The position numbers were made by a program, and so were the translations under genes. A stretch of 64,000 nucleotides of DNA from Bryoerythrophyllum caledonicum. Its lineage: Eukaryota; Streptophyta; Bryopsida; Pottiales; Pottiaceae. The DNA lies in the NCBI GenBank assembly GCA_963971425.1, contig OZ020517.1:15838904-15902903 (forward strand), given 5' to 3'. Below are positions 1 through 13,796 of this stretch, piece after piece; position 1 is the stretch's first letter; each line of letters opens with the position of its first letter. The notes below the pieces were generated by a model. The model ran no database searches. It saw only the letters and a list, made by a program, of their open reading frames with translations, and had not been told where the DNA came from.

Positions 1-3000
1 CCAGCGCGTCAAAGGAGAATGCTGATCAACCCTCTTAGGGTTTGCTTCGGACCTCGATCGATCACTACCCACCGAGCTTGTTTCCAGTAGATCATCTGAT
101 TCCTTTGCGTCGGGGAGGATCGAAACTCCACACCGTCGTTCTCGTGTTAATTACTGCTGCTACAAAATAGTGACCTGCTGACGACGTTGTTGCCACTCAG
201 TTCCTGCTGTACTGACAATCGCAGATCCATTCGGTGAGTATCTCTTCGGACCAGCTTCTGGTTGTCAAGATTCTTGCTATTGTATAGCTTCTAGTCCCGG
301 CATATTGACTTGTAGTACCTGCTCAGCTTCTCAGGTTCAGTCTGCGGGGTTTGGCTGGTGAGAGCAGTGAATCGATACGGTCACCTTGGCAAACAGAGCC
401 CGGGTGTGGATAAGTTCAGAGTTAGTCCAACTATGATGCTAGAACGCTGTTGAAATGCTCAGCCCCATTGCAAACTCAAAGTCAATCTAGTGTCCAGTTT
501 GGAAGTTGTTAATCCTGTGTTGTGGAGGTGATCGGAGTGTTTCTCCGGAGCCGACCTCTTTGTGTCGTGTCCAGTTCCAGTTTAGAATTTGGATCGAAAC
601 GGAAGTGCTCAACATGATTTGATTTGTGGAAGGAATCCAGAAATTGACCGTAAGTGCACCTGTTTATGTCTAGAGATAGAGAGCCCAGTGTGCGCCGTGC
701 GGTGACCGACAACTCTGGCGAGGTCCGGCAAGAGGTCACGGAGAATCTCAGAATTATGTGCAGCTCGTTTTTGACGCAGGTCCAGTTTTCTCCAACGTTT
801 AAATAAAAGGTCAACCTTGAATCATTTGGTGGTGGACGGAGTTGTGTTCCAGGTGCTGAGTTGCTATGAGCAGGAAGCTCTGCATTAGTTTTAGGTGCCC
901 GGTCGATGGCGTTCCTCTCTAGGTTGAACAACCGGTTCTTCTCAAAGGCCGAGTCTTCATCTGCCACTTCATCTGCCACTCCCTCTGCTATTCCAGACGG
1001 TAAATTCTTGTTGGGCATTTTGAGTTATTTGTAAAATCAGGTAAAGATACCAACAGTTTGACCATTTTTCTGATCTAAATTCTTGAAATCAGCTCCATAG
1101 AGCTCGAGATTTCTGTAGTAAGTAGTTCAAGCAGAAGGCAGCTAAGTTTACTGCGTACTCAAATTTAGACATCACCAAGGTCTTCCATATATATCTAATA
1201 GCTATTGAGAGTAAATAAATAGTAATATTGAAATAAAAAGCACGGGTGTCTTGTTGAGACTTCTCAATGATATTGCAGTTTGATGTGTGCTTTGACCGTC
1301 AAATTAGCATTTGGGGGTCCAGCCCACGATTGTTTACTTGTACCAGGTACAGCGGTCATCGGCGTCTGATTTTTCCTTCGCATATGAAGAAGATCTCTTT
1401 AGAAGAGTGTGAGAATCCAGTCTGATGCAATATAATTGCACATAATAACGTCTTGACGTGTGCTCTTTATTCAGCTACCACGCCGGAGCAGTTCTTGGAC
1501 CGAACGAAAGCATGCGAGGACCGAGTGCAAGGGAAGCTCAACGGAAATGTGCACGGTTCCATGACGAATCTGAGAATCAACTACGAGCAGTGCAAATATG
1601 AAGCTGAAAAATTGAAGTTGCCTGTTGAAGAGGCAGAGATGTTTCTAAGGCATCTCCAGAGAAGTCCAAGTTCACAGAGGGGAAACTGGACAGATTGTCT
1701 TTATGAGTTCGAGCTGCTTTATGATGTTGCCTGCGCAGTAGAAAACTTTATCGAAAATTGTTGCAAAGATGAATGGGTCGCAGCCGCCTTCAGGATGCCG
1801 AATATGGCACAGGATGTTTTGCCGTTAACTTTTGATCTGGCGTTGCTGGCATTTTTCTTTTCTGGGGACTATATGATTCATGTTGAGGGTGTCTATAGAG
1901 ATGAAGCTTCCGTCGTGACACAGAAAGCAGCAAATGATAGAGGTCTGTTATCAAAGAATGTGGAGGCATTTCTGCGGACAGAGGAGAAAAATAGCTCAAA
2001 GTATCAGCTGGCGGAACTTCTGCTGAAAGGACTTGAAACCCCAGGAGCACATTGCACAGACAATGCGAGCTTCAAGAAAGTAAAGAAACTGGGAAAAGGG
2101 GCCTCTGCTAAAGTGTACGAAGCAACGTGGTTGGGACTTGATGTTGCTTTGAAGACATTCAATTCTGTGAAGACGGATGATGATCCCAGTTCCCCATTGG
2201 AATTTCAGGCGGAGGTGTCAATCGTGGGAGGCTTATCCCATCCCAACCTCGCATCCATGTTTTGTTATGCAGAAGATGATCGGGAGTGTTCCATCGTGAT
2301 GGAATTGATGGATGATGACCTTTCTGAAATGATAGGAAAGGTCATGGAAGATAGGTCCAGGACACATCCCTTCAGTATCATTGAAGCGGTGAACATCATG
2401 CTTGAAGTTGGCAAAGGCGTAGAGTACCTGCATGAGAAGAAGATTGTTCACCGGGATTTGAAAGCAGCAAACATCCTTGTGAAGCAACTTGGGAGTTGGC
2501 GAGATGGTGAAAGCAGGAGTATGTTGGTCAAAGTGGCAGATTTTGGATTGTCAAAAACGAAAGAAAAGAGCACGACTTATAGCATGCAAACTTCTAATAC
2601 GGGTACAACACGGTGGATGGCTCCAGAGGTGATACAAATGAGAAGCAATGACGGGCAAGAAGAGGTTTCCAGTGACACCGATGTCAAGAAGCCAAATTAT
2701 CCTCACCAAAGTGACGTGCATAGCTTTGGCATGGTGTGTTATGAGATTTTAACCGGGAGACAACCGTACTTTGAAGTTGATTCTCTAATTCAAGTATAGA
2801 AGAAGATACTGAGAGGTGATCGCCCCAAGTTACCTCAACATTGTTTCGCCGCATTAAAGGATTTGATCGAGAGGTGTTGGAGCGAAGATGCAAGCAAACG
2901 GCCTCGCTTTAGCGAAATTTGTGCGAAGTTGAGAGATTTTAGATTTCAACTTTTGTTGTTAGGTAAGCCTCGTCGTCTGATGATGTTCTTGCTATCTACT

Positions 3001-3378
3001 GTCTTGAGCGTTTTCAATGTGGAAGTTTAGCAGGAAGTGCTAAGCATTCTTGAATTGAAATAACAGATCTGCAACAAAGGATTGGTCCTCAAGTAGCAAT
3101 CAAACTTTACGGTGAAGTGCAGATTGTGGTGGGGTTGGATATTGGGCCGAGGCATTCCGGATATGCATTTGCTCATAGATCGAAGCCCCAGGAAATTCTG
3201 ACGTTCTGGGATTGGCCTGAGCCGATGAAGCCGTATTGCAAGACGGCAACGGCTATCTACTACGAGCCGGGAGATCCGACGACCGCCAAGGTGAAGTCGT
3301 GGGGGTGGGAGGCGGTGCGCGCCTATCTGCAGGTCATGGACAAATTTGAGAAGCTGAGAGCGGAGTCGGCGGCGGATC
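1..3378 (+). pseudogene. TKL kinase/HSP70-like fusion gene, copy 1 (broken)
   Basis: This copy aligns base for base with 10449-13796. Coding exon 1 is 906-999, starting MAFLSRLNNRFF. The intron is 1000-1474, and the kinase exon starts at 1475. Kinase motifs are present: LGKGASAKVYEA (glycine loop), ALKTF lysine, HRDLKAANIL, ADFGLSK and MAPEV. An in-frame TAG replaces a lysine codon at about 2797, before the last kinase helices. The HSP70-like part begins after an intron near 3065. Its phosphate-binding motif reads DIGPRHSG instead of DIGTTHSG, and similarity to copy 2 stops at about 3378 in unrelated AT-rich DNA. It is therefore a 3'-truncated paralogue. The left end may continue outside the window. 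A truncated kinase product is possible but unproven. Confidence 0.85.
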
Positions 3379-3933
3379 TTCTCTTTTTGCCATCTCCTCT
3401 TGTTGCCATCTCCTCTTCATGCTAAGGGTTTCCATGATGCACCAGACTATTCAGGAATGCTTGGATCAAGGATTAGAATCAATCAGGCTTCTCAAATTAA
3501 ATTAGCGATTAATTTATATATTATTGATTATCAACTTTCATTTCTTCAGTTTTTGTTTATTTAAAATATACATTATTGCAACATACGACATAAATCATAA
3601 TTTTCAACTTCGTAATGTTATAATCTTGAGTGAGATTGAAAGATTTTGTAAAATTGGTTTATATGGTTAGTGATGAAGTAAAATTCGTACGTAAGGAAAA
3701 AATTCATGAATTTTTTTAAAATGGTGAAGGTCTTGAGAAAATTCCATTTGATAATAGAAAACAGGTGACAATAGAAATCTATATGATGATATATCACATT
3801 AACAAATTAAAGGAACAATATCATCATTTTTATAATTTTTAGGTGTAGTATTTAGCTATTTTTTATCAATTTACAACTATATAATATATTTATTTGTTCA
3901 AATCTTTAACATTTAAAACCTATCATTAAATAG
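3379..3933. other. AT-rich junction, no clear gene
   Basis: The stretch lies between the break of the kinase/HSP70 pseudogene and the first supported exon of the next gene. A short direct repeat (TGCCATCTCCTCTT) sits at the breakpoint, near 3388-3417. A possible upstream exon, roughly 3723-3764 and ending in a GT donor, encodes a GEGLEKIPFDNRKQ-like piece but is too short to support. Confidence 0.4.
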
Positions 3934-6386
3934 GTGAAAGAAATGTTTTGTCTACTTAAAGAAGCTCAAATTTCTTTACAAGTTGAAGTAAGTATTTACA
4001 AACACATTATATTATTACTTTACCAGAGGATAAATACGTTTTTCAAATTAAATACCAAATGTAAAAAATACGTTGCATCAACATTTAGAAATAGTTCAAT
4101 TTTATATATTAAAAAAATTATGATAATAATTTTATTTACTACGAAGAATTCAGCTTGATAGTATTCTTCAATTCTACGGTGAAGTACCTCTAGTTGAAGA
4201 ACCACCTCTTGAAGAAGAACCAGGAGTAGAACTTACCAATCACGTACGTTACAATTCAAATTACATTATCAAAGGAAAATCTGAGTATAATGTAACACAA
4301 AAAGTGATAAATTTGAAATTTCAACCAAAGATGATATATAATATACAACATATATGATATACAATATACAACATGAATGTTTTTTTATTTGAGTTTTTCA
4401 ATTTTAAAAATTTTAGAAGTGTATAATATAAACTTGATATACAATATTTCATATTTAGTAGCTTTGTATAATTAAAACTATCACCATCAATAGGGATTTG
4501 AAATTGGCATTGCTCTGCCAATTGAAGATCCCAACAATCCAAGCACATCTAAAAAACTTAATCCAGACGTAAAAAGATGTGGAGTCACAATGTTGGAATA
4601 TAAAGAAAGAGATCCAGTTGATGAAGTTTGGAAATCTAGATACAATTTCCGAAATAAGGTAAATTATACTAATAAAATTATATGATATTTTTGCTTCTAG
4701 ATATCATGATGATGGTAATTGTTTTGATGAATATAAAAATTATTTGAAAACATGAATAACATATTTAAATCATTTCAGATACACTTTTCCCCTTTGTACA
4801 ATAGGTGAAAGTTGTAAAATCATAGGATATAATTTTAGCAACCACTTACAAATTATAAAATATATGCAATTTCAGGCTTTTGATGAATTCAAATGTACAA
4901 CACAAAGGGGTAAAGATCAAGAAGAAATGATAAAGAGAAAAAAAGTAGAACTAAAGTATGAGTGATATCCATACTAGAATAAATTACCATAACGATTTAT
5001 GTTGGCATAAATAACCACATGCATTACCACATAGATGTTATATGCTTATTTATATATTTTTTCAAATTTTCGTTTTTAATCCAAGCTATATTTATTTTAA
5101 AAACAATAAGCCTTAGTTTTTTAATCACAATGCTAATATAAATTTACTTTTCTCTTTACAAAAACATTTCTTAATCTATCGAAAAAAGAAAACTCTAAAT
5201 ATTTTACAAAGAAAATCTCACATTTTGCATGTTTAATATGAAGAGAAAAGCGTAAATATGCTCGCGATCTGTGTGTATCATGTAATGGTTTGAAGGAAGA
5301 AATACAAAGAATAAAGGTATTAATCTTTGCTTATTTTTTCAAAAGTGAGTAAATTAATCAATGAAGTTGTTATAGTAAGTCTATTTGGACTATGTATCTA
5401 ATTTATCAAACTGAAACTTTTAAAATTAAATGTTAAAAACTTTTATACTTATAGTAATATATTCTATTAATAATACATAGAAAAATCTACTTCTTAATGA
5501 AGATTTTAAAATTATTGTAAAACTCATAATGTTCTACATTTTTCAGAAAATTATTAATGAATATCGAGGAAATGATGATTTTGAAACAAATGTTTTTAAT
5601 AATATTAGAATCAAGCTACTTTACAGGTTTTTTTTTTAGTTTTATGATTGACTATTATTTCCATTTGATTTTAGTTCATCATTTCAAGTTGAAGAAAGCT
5701 TTCACAGTTAGATGAAATTTTTAGAAGGCTTGAAATCCTATGCATTTGATACTTGAAGCAAATTATAATATTGGCATAATTAATATTTGCATTTTTCTGA
5801 ATATAAACTATATGTTTTATTCATTATATGATTGTATATAATATATGTTTATAGTGATAATTTATATATACATTGCTTTGAACGTGTTCTATACATAAAT
5901 ATATGTTTGTATTTAATTACGAAGAAAATATTTGAAATTCGTACTTTGATGAGGATTTGAATCAAATAGATTATGTGAACTGGATGTATAGATTAAAAAC
6001 TATTAAGGCTGATTATCAATCAAATTTTAAAGAAGTTCAGTCAATGAAAGATATTGTTGAAAAACTTTCACTAGAGGTAGAATTTGTTAGATTTGAAATA
6101 AATCAACCTAAATAAGATAATCTGTAAATTCATGCACCAATTAATTTATGGACATTTCTATAAACAATACTTAACCATACATACTCAACTTTTAGTCTCA
6201 AATTTTATAAGAAATATTTTTTATTTTTTGAAATGCATAATTTAAACTTGATGCCTTAATCAGATTCGAGATCGACAAAATGTTCCTTTAGAATCATTTA
6301 ATTTCTGGTATAATGCACAAGATAAATTTCGAGGACAACCAACGGAGAGCTTTTTGGTAGACTTGAGTAAAAGATTCAGTACATAG
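3934..6386 (+). CDS. Small-exon AT-rich gene, kinesin-9 (KIF6/KIF9)-like tail, partial
   Basis: No long frame exists here, but short exons with good GT/AG sites join in phase: 3934-3987, 4154-4243, 4494-4658, 4876-4955, 5244-5316, 5547-5626, about 5695 onward, 5942-6076 and 6264-6386 (ends TAG). The first six junctions keep one frame; the junction around 5740-5942 is unresolved and may be broken. The joined product is acidic then coiled-coil. Pieces include EVWKSRYNFRNKAFDEFK, KEKRKYARDLCVSCNGLKEE, LKTIKADYQSNFKEVQSM and ESFNFWYNAQDKF. The order AF..F, coiled coil, Y...F.., F..WY recalls the C-terminal half of kinesin-9 motors of axonemes. That assignment is from memory of the family and uncertain. 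No motor domain is in the window, so this is a 3' fragment or a truncated gene. Confidence 0.5.
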
Positions 6387-9300
6387 TAGGTTTTGACTTG
6401 GTTAATATTGATCAAAATCTCATAAATGTACTACTTGTATCTCTAAGAAAATCATTAAGATTCATTAACTTTGATTTTGTTATGCATTTTAAAAGTATAA
6501 ATATATTAATCTTCAAAGATGAATCTAGTTTTAAAAAATATCAATAAGGTTCATTATACATGTCATTTAATGATATATGCATTAAATTACTTCTTTTTGT
6601 AGCCAACAATGGTTTGTTCATGAATTTTTTTCATTTTTTTTCATTTTTTTTCATTTTTCTCATCTCTATCAAACTATAAGTCTAAGAATTTCTATCAAAT
6701 TTACGAATATTTGCATACTGATTAATCTTTGCATGAAATGTTGTTTCAATCTACATAAATTAAAAAACTTGCTTGATTTATAATTACTTAAAATAATCAA
6801 TGTAGTCACTTCTTTATTATCTTTTTTTTTAAAGCTCAATAGAATATTATGTTAATATTCAAAGAAAATAGAAGACAAAAAATAAATGTACATTGTTGTA
6901 TTAACTATGAAACTACTAAACTCCCATTGCTCTATGCGCTCCTTCTCTTTTTTAGTGTCCATCCTCAAAAGGGAGAAGTAGTCCCATGCTACTAATCCTT
7001 TGTCCGGTGGACATTCAATTTAGTGGTGGATCAAACAGACACTCTATTCACGCTCGACTCTCCTGAGATACCGGAGTTCTTCATCTTCTTGTCTTGTGCA
7101 TTCATCATTGGCTTCTTCATGTGCGTGTAAGTGCCATGTTTTCTTAAATTTTAGTGTGCAAGAGACACCAATGTCGTAATATATTATTACCCAAGTGAAT
7201 TTGTTGTTACACAACATACAATGTTTTTATTTGAAATGAGTTGTAAGGCAAGATGTACATTTGACAATTTCCTCTTTTGACAAAAGAGTAAATCATGAAT
7301 GCATCCAAAATGACTTCTAAAGATCTAATATCTACTACTTAAACAATATGCCTACGCTGCTATGGTATAACTCTAGTGCTCTCATCATCATCTAGCCATG
7401 TGCTTCCATAAACATGCTTGATTGCAATTCCTACCATAGCGGACAATTCCTGGTCCTGCATTGAAATTTCATAACTGCTAAGTGAAAATTTTAATTTAAA
7501 AACCTTGTAATTTAAATCTTGAATCAAGTCTATGCCAAAGTCTAGTACCCAAATGAACATGGAATTCGCTAAATATGCACTTGGTCAATTTTACTTCACT
7601 CCTTCGCTGCATTTGGTTCACTCATCCAAATCAATGTAACAATGTTTTTTTTTTGGGAGTGCGAAAATATAGGACATTGTTAACCACATACATAAAAGCC
7701 ATTATTTAATTTAAGGTAAGACACAATATCACTTTTTTCAATTTTTCTCCATACATCTTGCAACTTATGCAACCACTTTCATGTCATTTTTTATATTATA
7801 TCATTGCATACAAAAAAAATTACAACTTTGATCTGCTCTTCCTAAAACTAAGATAAATCCACAATCAGGAACTAAACATCGCTAGATTCTGTCTTATATA
7901 TGATACGTAGATTTCTATTTCCTTATATATATATATAGATATGCATAACTTCTCGTCTACATACCATTTTCTATATCCTTCAAAATACTATTTTCTTCTC
8001 TATTTTTCTATGTCTCACCCTCCAAGATCACACCCGGCTATATTTCTGCCATTATAATGCCACAACCCACATGCTCTTTAGTCTCCCCCAATAGCAGCAC
8101 TCGATGATCCGCATCCACTTCAGACGATGCTGACGCTTTGAACTGTTGAGTTGATGGAGCCCTTCCACACAAAGAACACACTCTGCAATTAAGAAGGAAT
8201 GGCCATCTCCCAATGTCGTGCCTCGCACACAACTTGGCTAATTTGTTGACGGACTACCCTTGACCCCTAAATTACCAAGATTAACCTTGAAGGACCGGGC
8301 AGGTTCCTCTTGTGTCAATCTTTAGCATTCTCTTTCCAAAAAAATATTGTAGATGGACATTACTAAAAGCTTTGTGTGACTCCAAGTTTTTCCCCAATCC
8401 GACATTTAATGAAAAAGTTATACGGTTTTGAAGTTCAAATGGGGAGAGCGGGCCCGTCGGGCAACTCCAAAAACTTTTGCTAAGACACTCTATTATTATG
8501 ATGCATTGATGGAATATTACCAATGAAAAATTTGGAAGAAAATGTAATGGGATTGCGTGACATTGTCCACTTAATATGATAAATTTTCCATTGATTTGCC
8601 ACAAAAATGAACCCTTAATAGTCTGTGGGGGACCATATATATGGTCACGTATTTTACTTTTAGAATATAAAAAATGTCAGATAATGTAGCAAGACATACA
8701 CCTTTGGAATGCAACTTTTTCAACTAACATCTTTCATTTGAAGGTTGTTTCAATATTTGAACCTTACCATGCTCAAATATAACACCACAACATGTAGAAA
8801 ACATGGCCATTTTGCAACTTCTCAAATATGTAGTAGGGGCAATAATGATCTAAATATTAAATGCCATGTGTCGACACAAATACAGACTTCTGTAAGTATA
8901 GTATACATCAATTCTTACACCTTGTATGTCAAATACACAGAAAACATCATGTTGCAACCCAAATGTGACTTCTCAAACGATGGTGTAAATCATCTGCATG
9001 TTTGAGAGCAATTAGATATTACATAAGGCGCAACATGTGGGTCCAGATACAGAACATGGCCTAAACTATTTCCACTTTACAATTTTGTAATTTAGGTTCA
9101 TTTTTATGAAGCTCGAGTTCGTTGGAGATTCAAGATTTTATTATACATGGGCTCAGATCATAACATTCTCTACTTCTCTCGGCATGCTCTCATGATTGCA
9201 ACATTTACATCACGAATGAAATAAATATAAAGCCTATAAAAGATTGACGCAATTCAAGTAGTAGAGGATGCTAGAGTTCAGCAACCTCAGATGTGTGCAT

Positions 9301-10448
9301 TGTTTCCGGCCTAGTAAGCCATACAATAGCATGTGTAGGGTATCTTCCAATTAGTGCAGATCAATAACCCTTAAATGTAAGAAGGTGCCACCAGTAGCCA
9401 TAGTATTCTGCATGTATGGTGTCGTTTTCGAACATGATAAGGATGAGATTGATTGATATGACCTCCAAATGAAAGATCATATAGTTGAACAATCTTCAAT
9501 CCAAAGGTGTAAGTCTTGCTCCACTTCAATGTATTTTTGTAGTCTACAAAGTAAAATATGTGCCTGTATATACGGTTCTCGACTCACATAAACCCTTCAG
9601 TGCCAATGAGACCCAAAATGGGACTGTGGAGGTGTTAAAACTCAATTTGCATGAAATCAATGAGGTATTAGGTTGTGAAATTTGAAGATTAGATTTGCGC
9701 GCACATTACATGAGCACTCTCCAAAAATCGGATCATGATTTGGAGTTATAGAACTCATGGAAAAGAACAAAAAAATACATCAAATACACTCAAATACAAT
9801 GAATACCATGCCATGTCCTACATTGTATCTCATACCCATGCAAAATGATTTTGGTCTTGAATTTTGATTGAAATTTTTCTTTCAAAGATTCTTCATTGTT
9901 TTGTAATTGTTGGTCTCTCTCATTGCATACATAACTTCCATTTTACTTGCATAGGTTTGAAACATTTTTGTACACAATCAAGTAGACAAAAGTAAAAAAG
10001 TCATCAATAATCATATATAAATGTTTTCTTCAAGTATGATATGTCAATGCAAAGCTATCGACCTCGTGCACATGCAAACCTCTTTTATTCAAAGTACAAA
10101 ACTATTGCAAGAATCTATCGATAGATAAAGTAGTATACCCTCCGAAGTCCAAAATTTTCAATACCAATATACGGTATCTTTAAACACTACAATCTCCTCC
10201 ATCAACGGTTGGATGTTGTGCAAATTTTCCCCAAAGTTAGGTCATGGTTTAAGTTCAATTTTGTAAGGATGGATACTAAAACGAGGCATTCTATTCCCAT
10301 TAAAGTTAGTTCAATAATCAGCACATATCTTGGTTCTGGTGAAACATGACCTGAGCACTAAAGGGTTAGGTGCAAGGGCTAAATCTCAAGGACCTTTGAC
10401 CCGATCTACGTCGAGAAATGAGATCCACCATCGACGGCGAGGATTTTA
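6387..10448. other. AT-rich intergenic DNA with decayed repeats
   Basis: I see no supported gene. Short frames at 7360-7560, 8038-8232 and 9485-9685 carry no motif. The stretch contains an inverted fragment of dispersed repeat R1 (8394-8505) and, at about 9790-9835, a CAATGAATACCATGCC block that recurs near 15033-15105 downstream of gene copy 2, as expected if the duplicated unit included this flank. Confidence 0.5.
8394..8505 (-). repeat. Repeat R1, inverted fragment
   Basis: The stretch containing AAATGGGGAGAGCGGGC and CTCCAAAAACTTTTG is the reverse complement, with some mismatches, of 63360-63450, the R1 tail at the right flank of element B. Confidence 0.65.
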
Positions 10449-11346
10449 CCAGCGCGTCAACGGAGAATGCCGATCCACCCGCTTAGGGTTTGCTTCGGAC
10501 CTTGATCGAACACTACCCACCGAGCTTGTTTCCATTAGATCATCGGACTCCTTTGCCTCGGGAAGGATCGAAACTCCACGCCCTCGTTCTCGTATTAACT
10601 ACTGCTGCAACAAAATAGTGACCTGCTGACGACGTTGTTGCCACTCGGTTCCTGCTGTACCGACAATCGCAGATCCATTCGGTGAGTATCTCCCCGGACC
10701 AGCTTCTGGTTGTCAAGATTCTTACTATTGTATAGCTTCTAGTCCGGCATATTGACTTGTAGAACCTGCTCAGCTTCTCAGGTTTAGTCTGCGGGGTTTG
10801 GCTGGTGAGAGTAGCGAATCGACACGATCAGCAAGGCAAACAAGGCCCGGGGTGTAGGTAAGTTCAGAGTTCAGTCTAACGATGATGCTAGAACGCTGTT
10901 GAAATGCTCATCCCCATTGCAAAGTCAAAGTCAATCTAGTGTCCAGTTTGGAAGTTGTTGATCCTGTGTCGTGGAGGTGATCGGAGTGTTTTTCCGGAGC
11001 GGACCTCTTTGTGTCGTGTCCAGTTCCAGTGTAGAATTTGGATCGAAAGGAAAGTGCACAGCATGACGTGATTTGTGGAAGGAATCCAGAAATTTACCGT
11101 AAGTACATCTGTTTATGTCTACAGATTGAGAGCCCAGTGTGCGGTGACCGACAACTCTGGCGAGGTCCGGCAAGAGGTCACGGAGAATCTCAGAATTATG
11201 TGCAGCTCGTTTTTGACGCAGGTCCAGTTTTCTCCAACGTTTACATAAAAAGTCGACATTGAATCATTTGGTGGTGGACGGAGATGTGCTCCAGGTGCTG
11301 AGTTGCTAAGAGCAGGAATTCTGCATCATTTTTAGTTGCCCGCTCG
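10449..11346 (+). promoter_or_regulatory. Leader region of the kinase/HSP70 gene
   Basis: About 900 bases upstream of the start codon are conserved between the two gene copies, including GGTGAGTATCT near 10680 and CGTAAGTACATC near 11099, which look like splice donors. This suggests a spliced 5' untranslated leader. Transcription start not determinable. Confidence 0.35.
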
Positions 11347-13796
11347 ATGGCGTTCCTCTCTAGGTTGAAGAACCTGTTCTACTCAAATGCCGAGTCTTCA
11401 TCTGCAGACGGTAAATTCATGTAGGACATTTTGAGTTATTTGTAAAATCAGGCAAAGATACCAACAGTTTGACCATTTTTCTGATCTAAATTCTTGAAAT
11501 CAGCTCCATACAGCTCGAGATTTCTGTAGTAAGTAGTTCAAGCAGAAGGCAGCTAAGTTTCTTTTGTACTCAAGTTTAGACATCACCAAGGTCTTCCATA
11601 TATATCTAATAGCTATTGAGAGTAAACAAATAGTAATATTGAAATAAAAAGCACACTGGGGGTCTCATTGAGACTTCTCAATGATATTGAAGTTTGATGT
11701 GTGCTTCAACCGTCAAATTAGCATTTGGGGGTCCAACCCTCGTTTGTTTATTTGCACCAAGTACAACGGTCATCGGCGTCTGATTTTTCCTTCGTATATG
11801 AAAGAGATCTCTTTAGAAGAGTGTGAGAATCCAGTCTGATGCAATATAATTGCACATAATAACGTCTTGACGTGTGCTCTCTATTCAGCTACCACGCCGG
11901 AGCAGTTCTTGGAGCGAACGAAAGCATGCGACGACCGAGTGCAAGGGAAGCTCGCGCGAAATGCGGACGGTACCATGTCGCATTTGAGAATCAACTCCAC
12001 GCAGTGCGAATATGTAGCTGGAAAATTGAAGTTGGCTGTCGACAAGGCATCGATGTTTCTAAAGCATCTCCAGGGAAGTCCAATTTCTCGGAGGGGAACC
12101 TTGACAAATTCTCTTTATGAGTTCAAGCTGCTTCATAATGTTGCCTGCGCAGTAGAAAACTTTATCGAAAATTGTTGCAAAGATGATTGGGTCGCAGCCG
12201 CCTTCAGGATGCCGAATATGGCACAGGATGTTTTGTCGTTAACTTTTGATCTGGCGTTGCTGGCATGTTTCTTTTCTGGAGACTATATGAATCATGTTGA
12301 GGGTGTCTATAGAGATGAAGCTTCCGTCGTGACAAAGAAATCAGCAAATGATAGAGGTGTGTTATCAAAGAATGTGGAGGCATTTCTGCGGACAGAGGAG
12401 AAAAATAGCGCAAAGTGTCAGTTGGCGGAACTTCTGCTGAAAAGACTTGAAACCCCAGGAGCACATTGCACAGACAATGCGAGCTTCAAGAAAGTAAAGA
12501 AACTGGGAAATGGGCCTTCTGCTAAAGTGTACGAAGCAACGTGGTTGGGACTTGATGTTGCTTTGAAGACATTCAATGCTCTGAAGACGGATGATGATCC
12601 AAGTTCCCCAGTGGAATTTCAGGCGGAGGTGTCAATTGTGGGAGGCTTATCCCATCCCAACCTCGCATCCATGTTTTGTTATGCAGAAGATGATCGGGAG
12701 TGTTCCATCGTGATGGAATTGATGGATGATGACCTTTCTGAAATGATAGGAAAGGTCATGGAAGATAGGTCCAGGACACATCCCTTCAGCATCATTGAAG
12801 CGGTGAACATCATGCTTGAAGTTGGCAAAGGCGTAGAGTACCTGCATGAGAAGAAGATTGTTCACCGGGATTTGAAAGCAGCAAACATCCTTGTGAAGCA
12901 ACTTGGGAGTTGGCGAGATGGTGAAAGCAGGAGTATGTTGGTCAAAGTGGCAGATTTTGGATTGTCAAAAACGAAAGAAAAGAGCACGACTTATAGCATG
13001 CAAACTTCTAATACGGGTACAACACGGTGGATGGCTCCAGAGGTGATACAAATGAGAAGTAATGACGGGCAAGAAGAGGTTTCCAGAGACACCGAAGTCA
13101 AGAAGCTAAATTATCCTCGCCAAAGTGACGTGCATAGCTTTGGCATGGTGTGTTATGAGATTTTAACCGGGAGACAACCGTACTTTGAAGTTGATTCTCT
13201 AATTCAAGTAAAGAAGAAGATACTGAGAGGTGATCGCCCCAAGTTACCTCAACATTGTTTCGCCGCATTAAAGGATTTGATCGAGAGGTGTTGGAGCGAA
13301 GATGCAAGCAAACGGCCTCGCTTTAGCGAAATTTGTGCGAAGTTGAGAGATTTTAGATTTCAACTTTTATTGTTAGGTAAGCCTCTTCGTCTGATGATGT
13401 TCTTGCTATCTACTGTCTTGAGCGTTTTTAATGTGGAAGTTTAGCAGGAAGTGCTAAGCATTCTTGAATTGAAATATCAGATATGGAACAAAGGATTGGT
13501 CCTCAAGTAGCAATCAAACTTTACGGTGAAGCGCAGATTGTGGTGGGGTTGGATATTGGGACGACGCATTCCGGATATGCATTTGCTCATAGATCGAAGC
13601 CCCAGGAAATTCTGACGTTCTCGGATTGGCCTGAGCCGATGAAGCCATATTGCAAGACGGCAACGGCTATCTACTACGAGCCGGGAGATCCGACGACCGC
13701 CAAGGTGAAGTCGTGGGGGTGGGAGGCGGTGCGCGCCAATCTGCAGGACATGGACAAATTTGAGAAGCTGAGAGCAGAGTCGGCGGTGGATCTGCC
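10449..13796 (+). repeat. Tandem-duplicated unit (matches 1-3378)
   Basis: Leader, intron 1, kinase exon, intron 2 and the first HSP70 segment repeat the start of the window with an offset of about 10.4 kb. The kinase part is almost identical; the leader and N-terminal exon differ more. Small indels in exon 1 (CATCTGCC repeats present only in copy 1) show divergence after duplication. Confidence 0.9.

Noticed and set aside
2233-2487. Minus-strand frames conserved between both kinase copies
   Set aside because: They are antisense shadows of a highly similar coding sequence and carry no motif.
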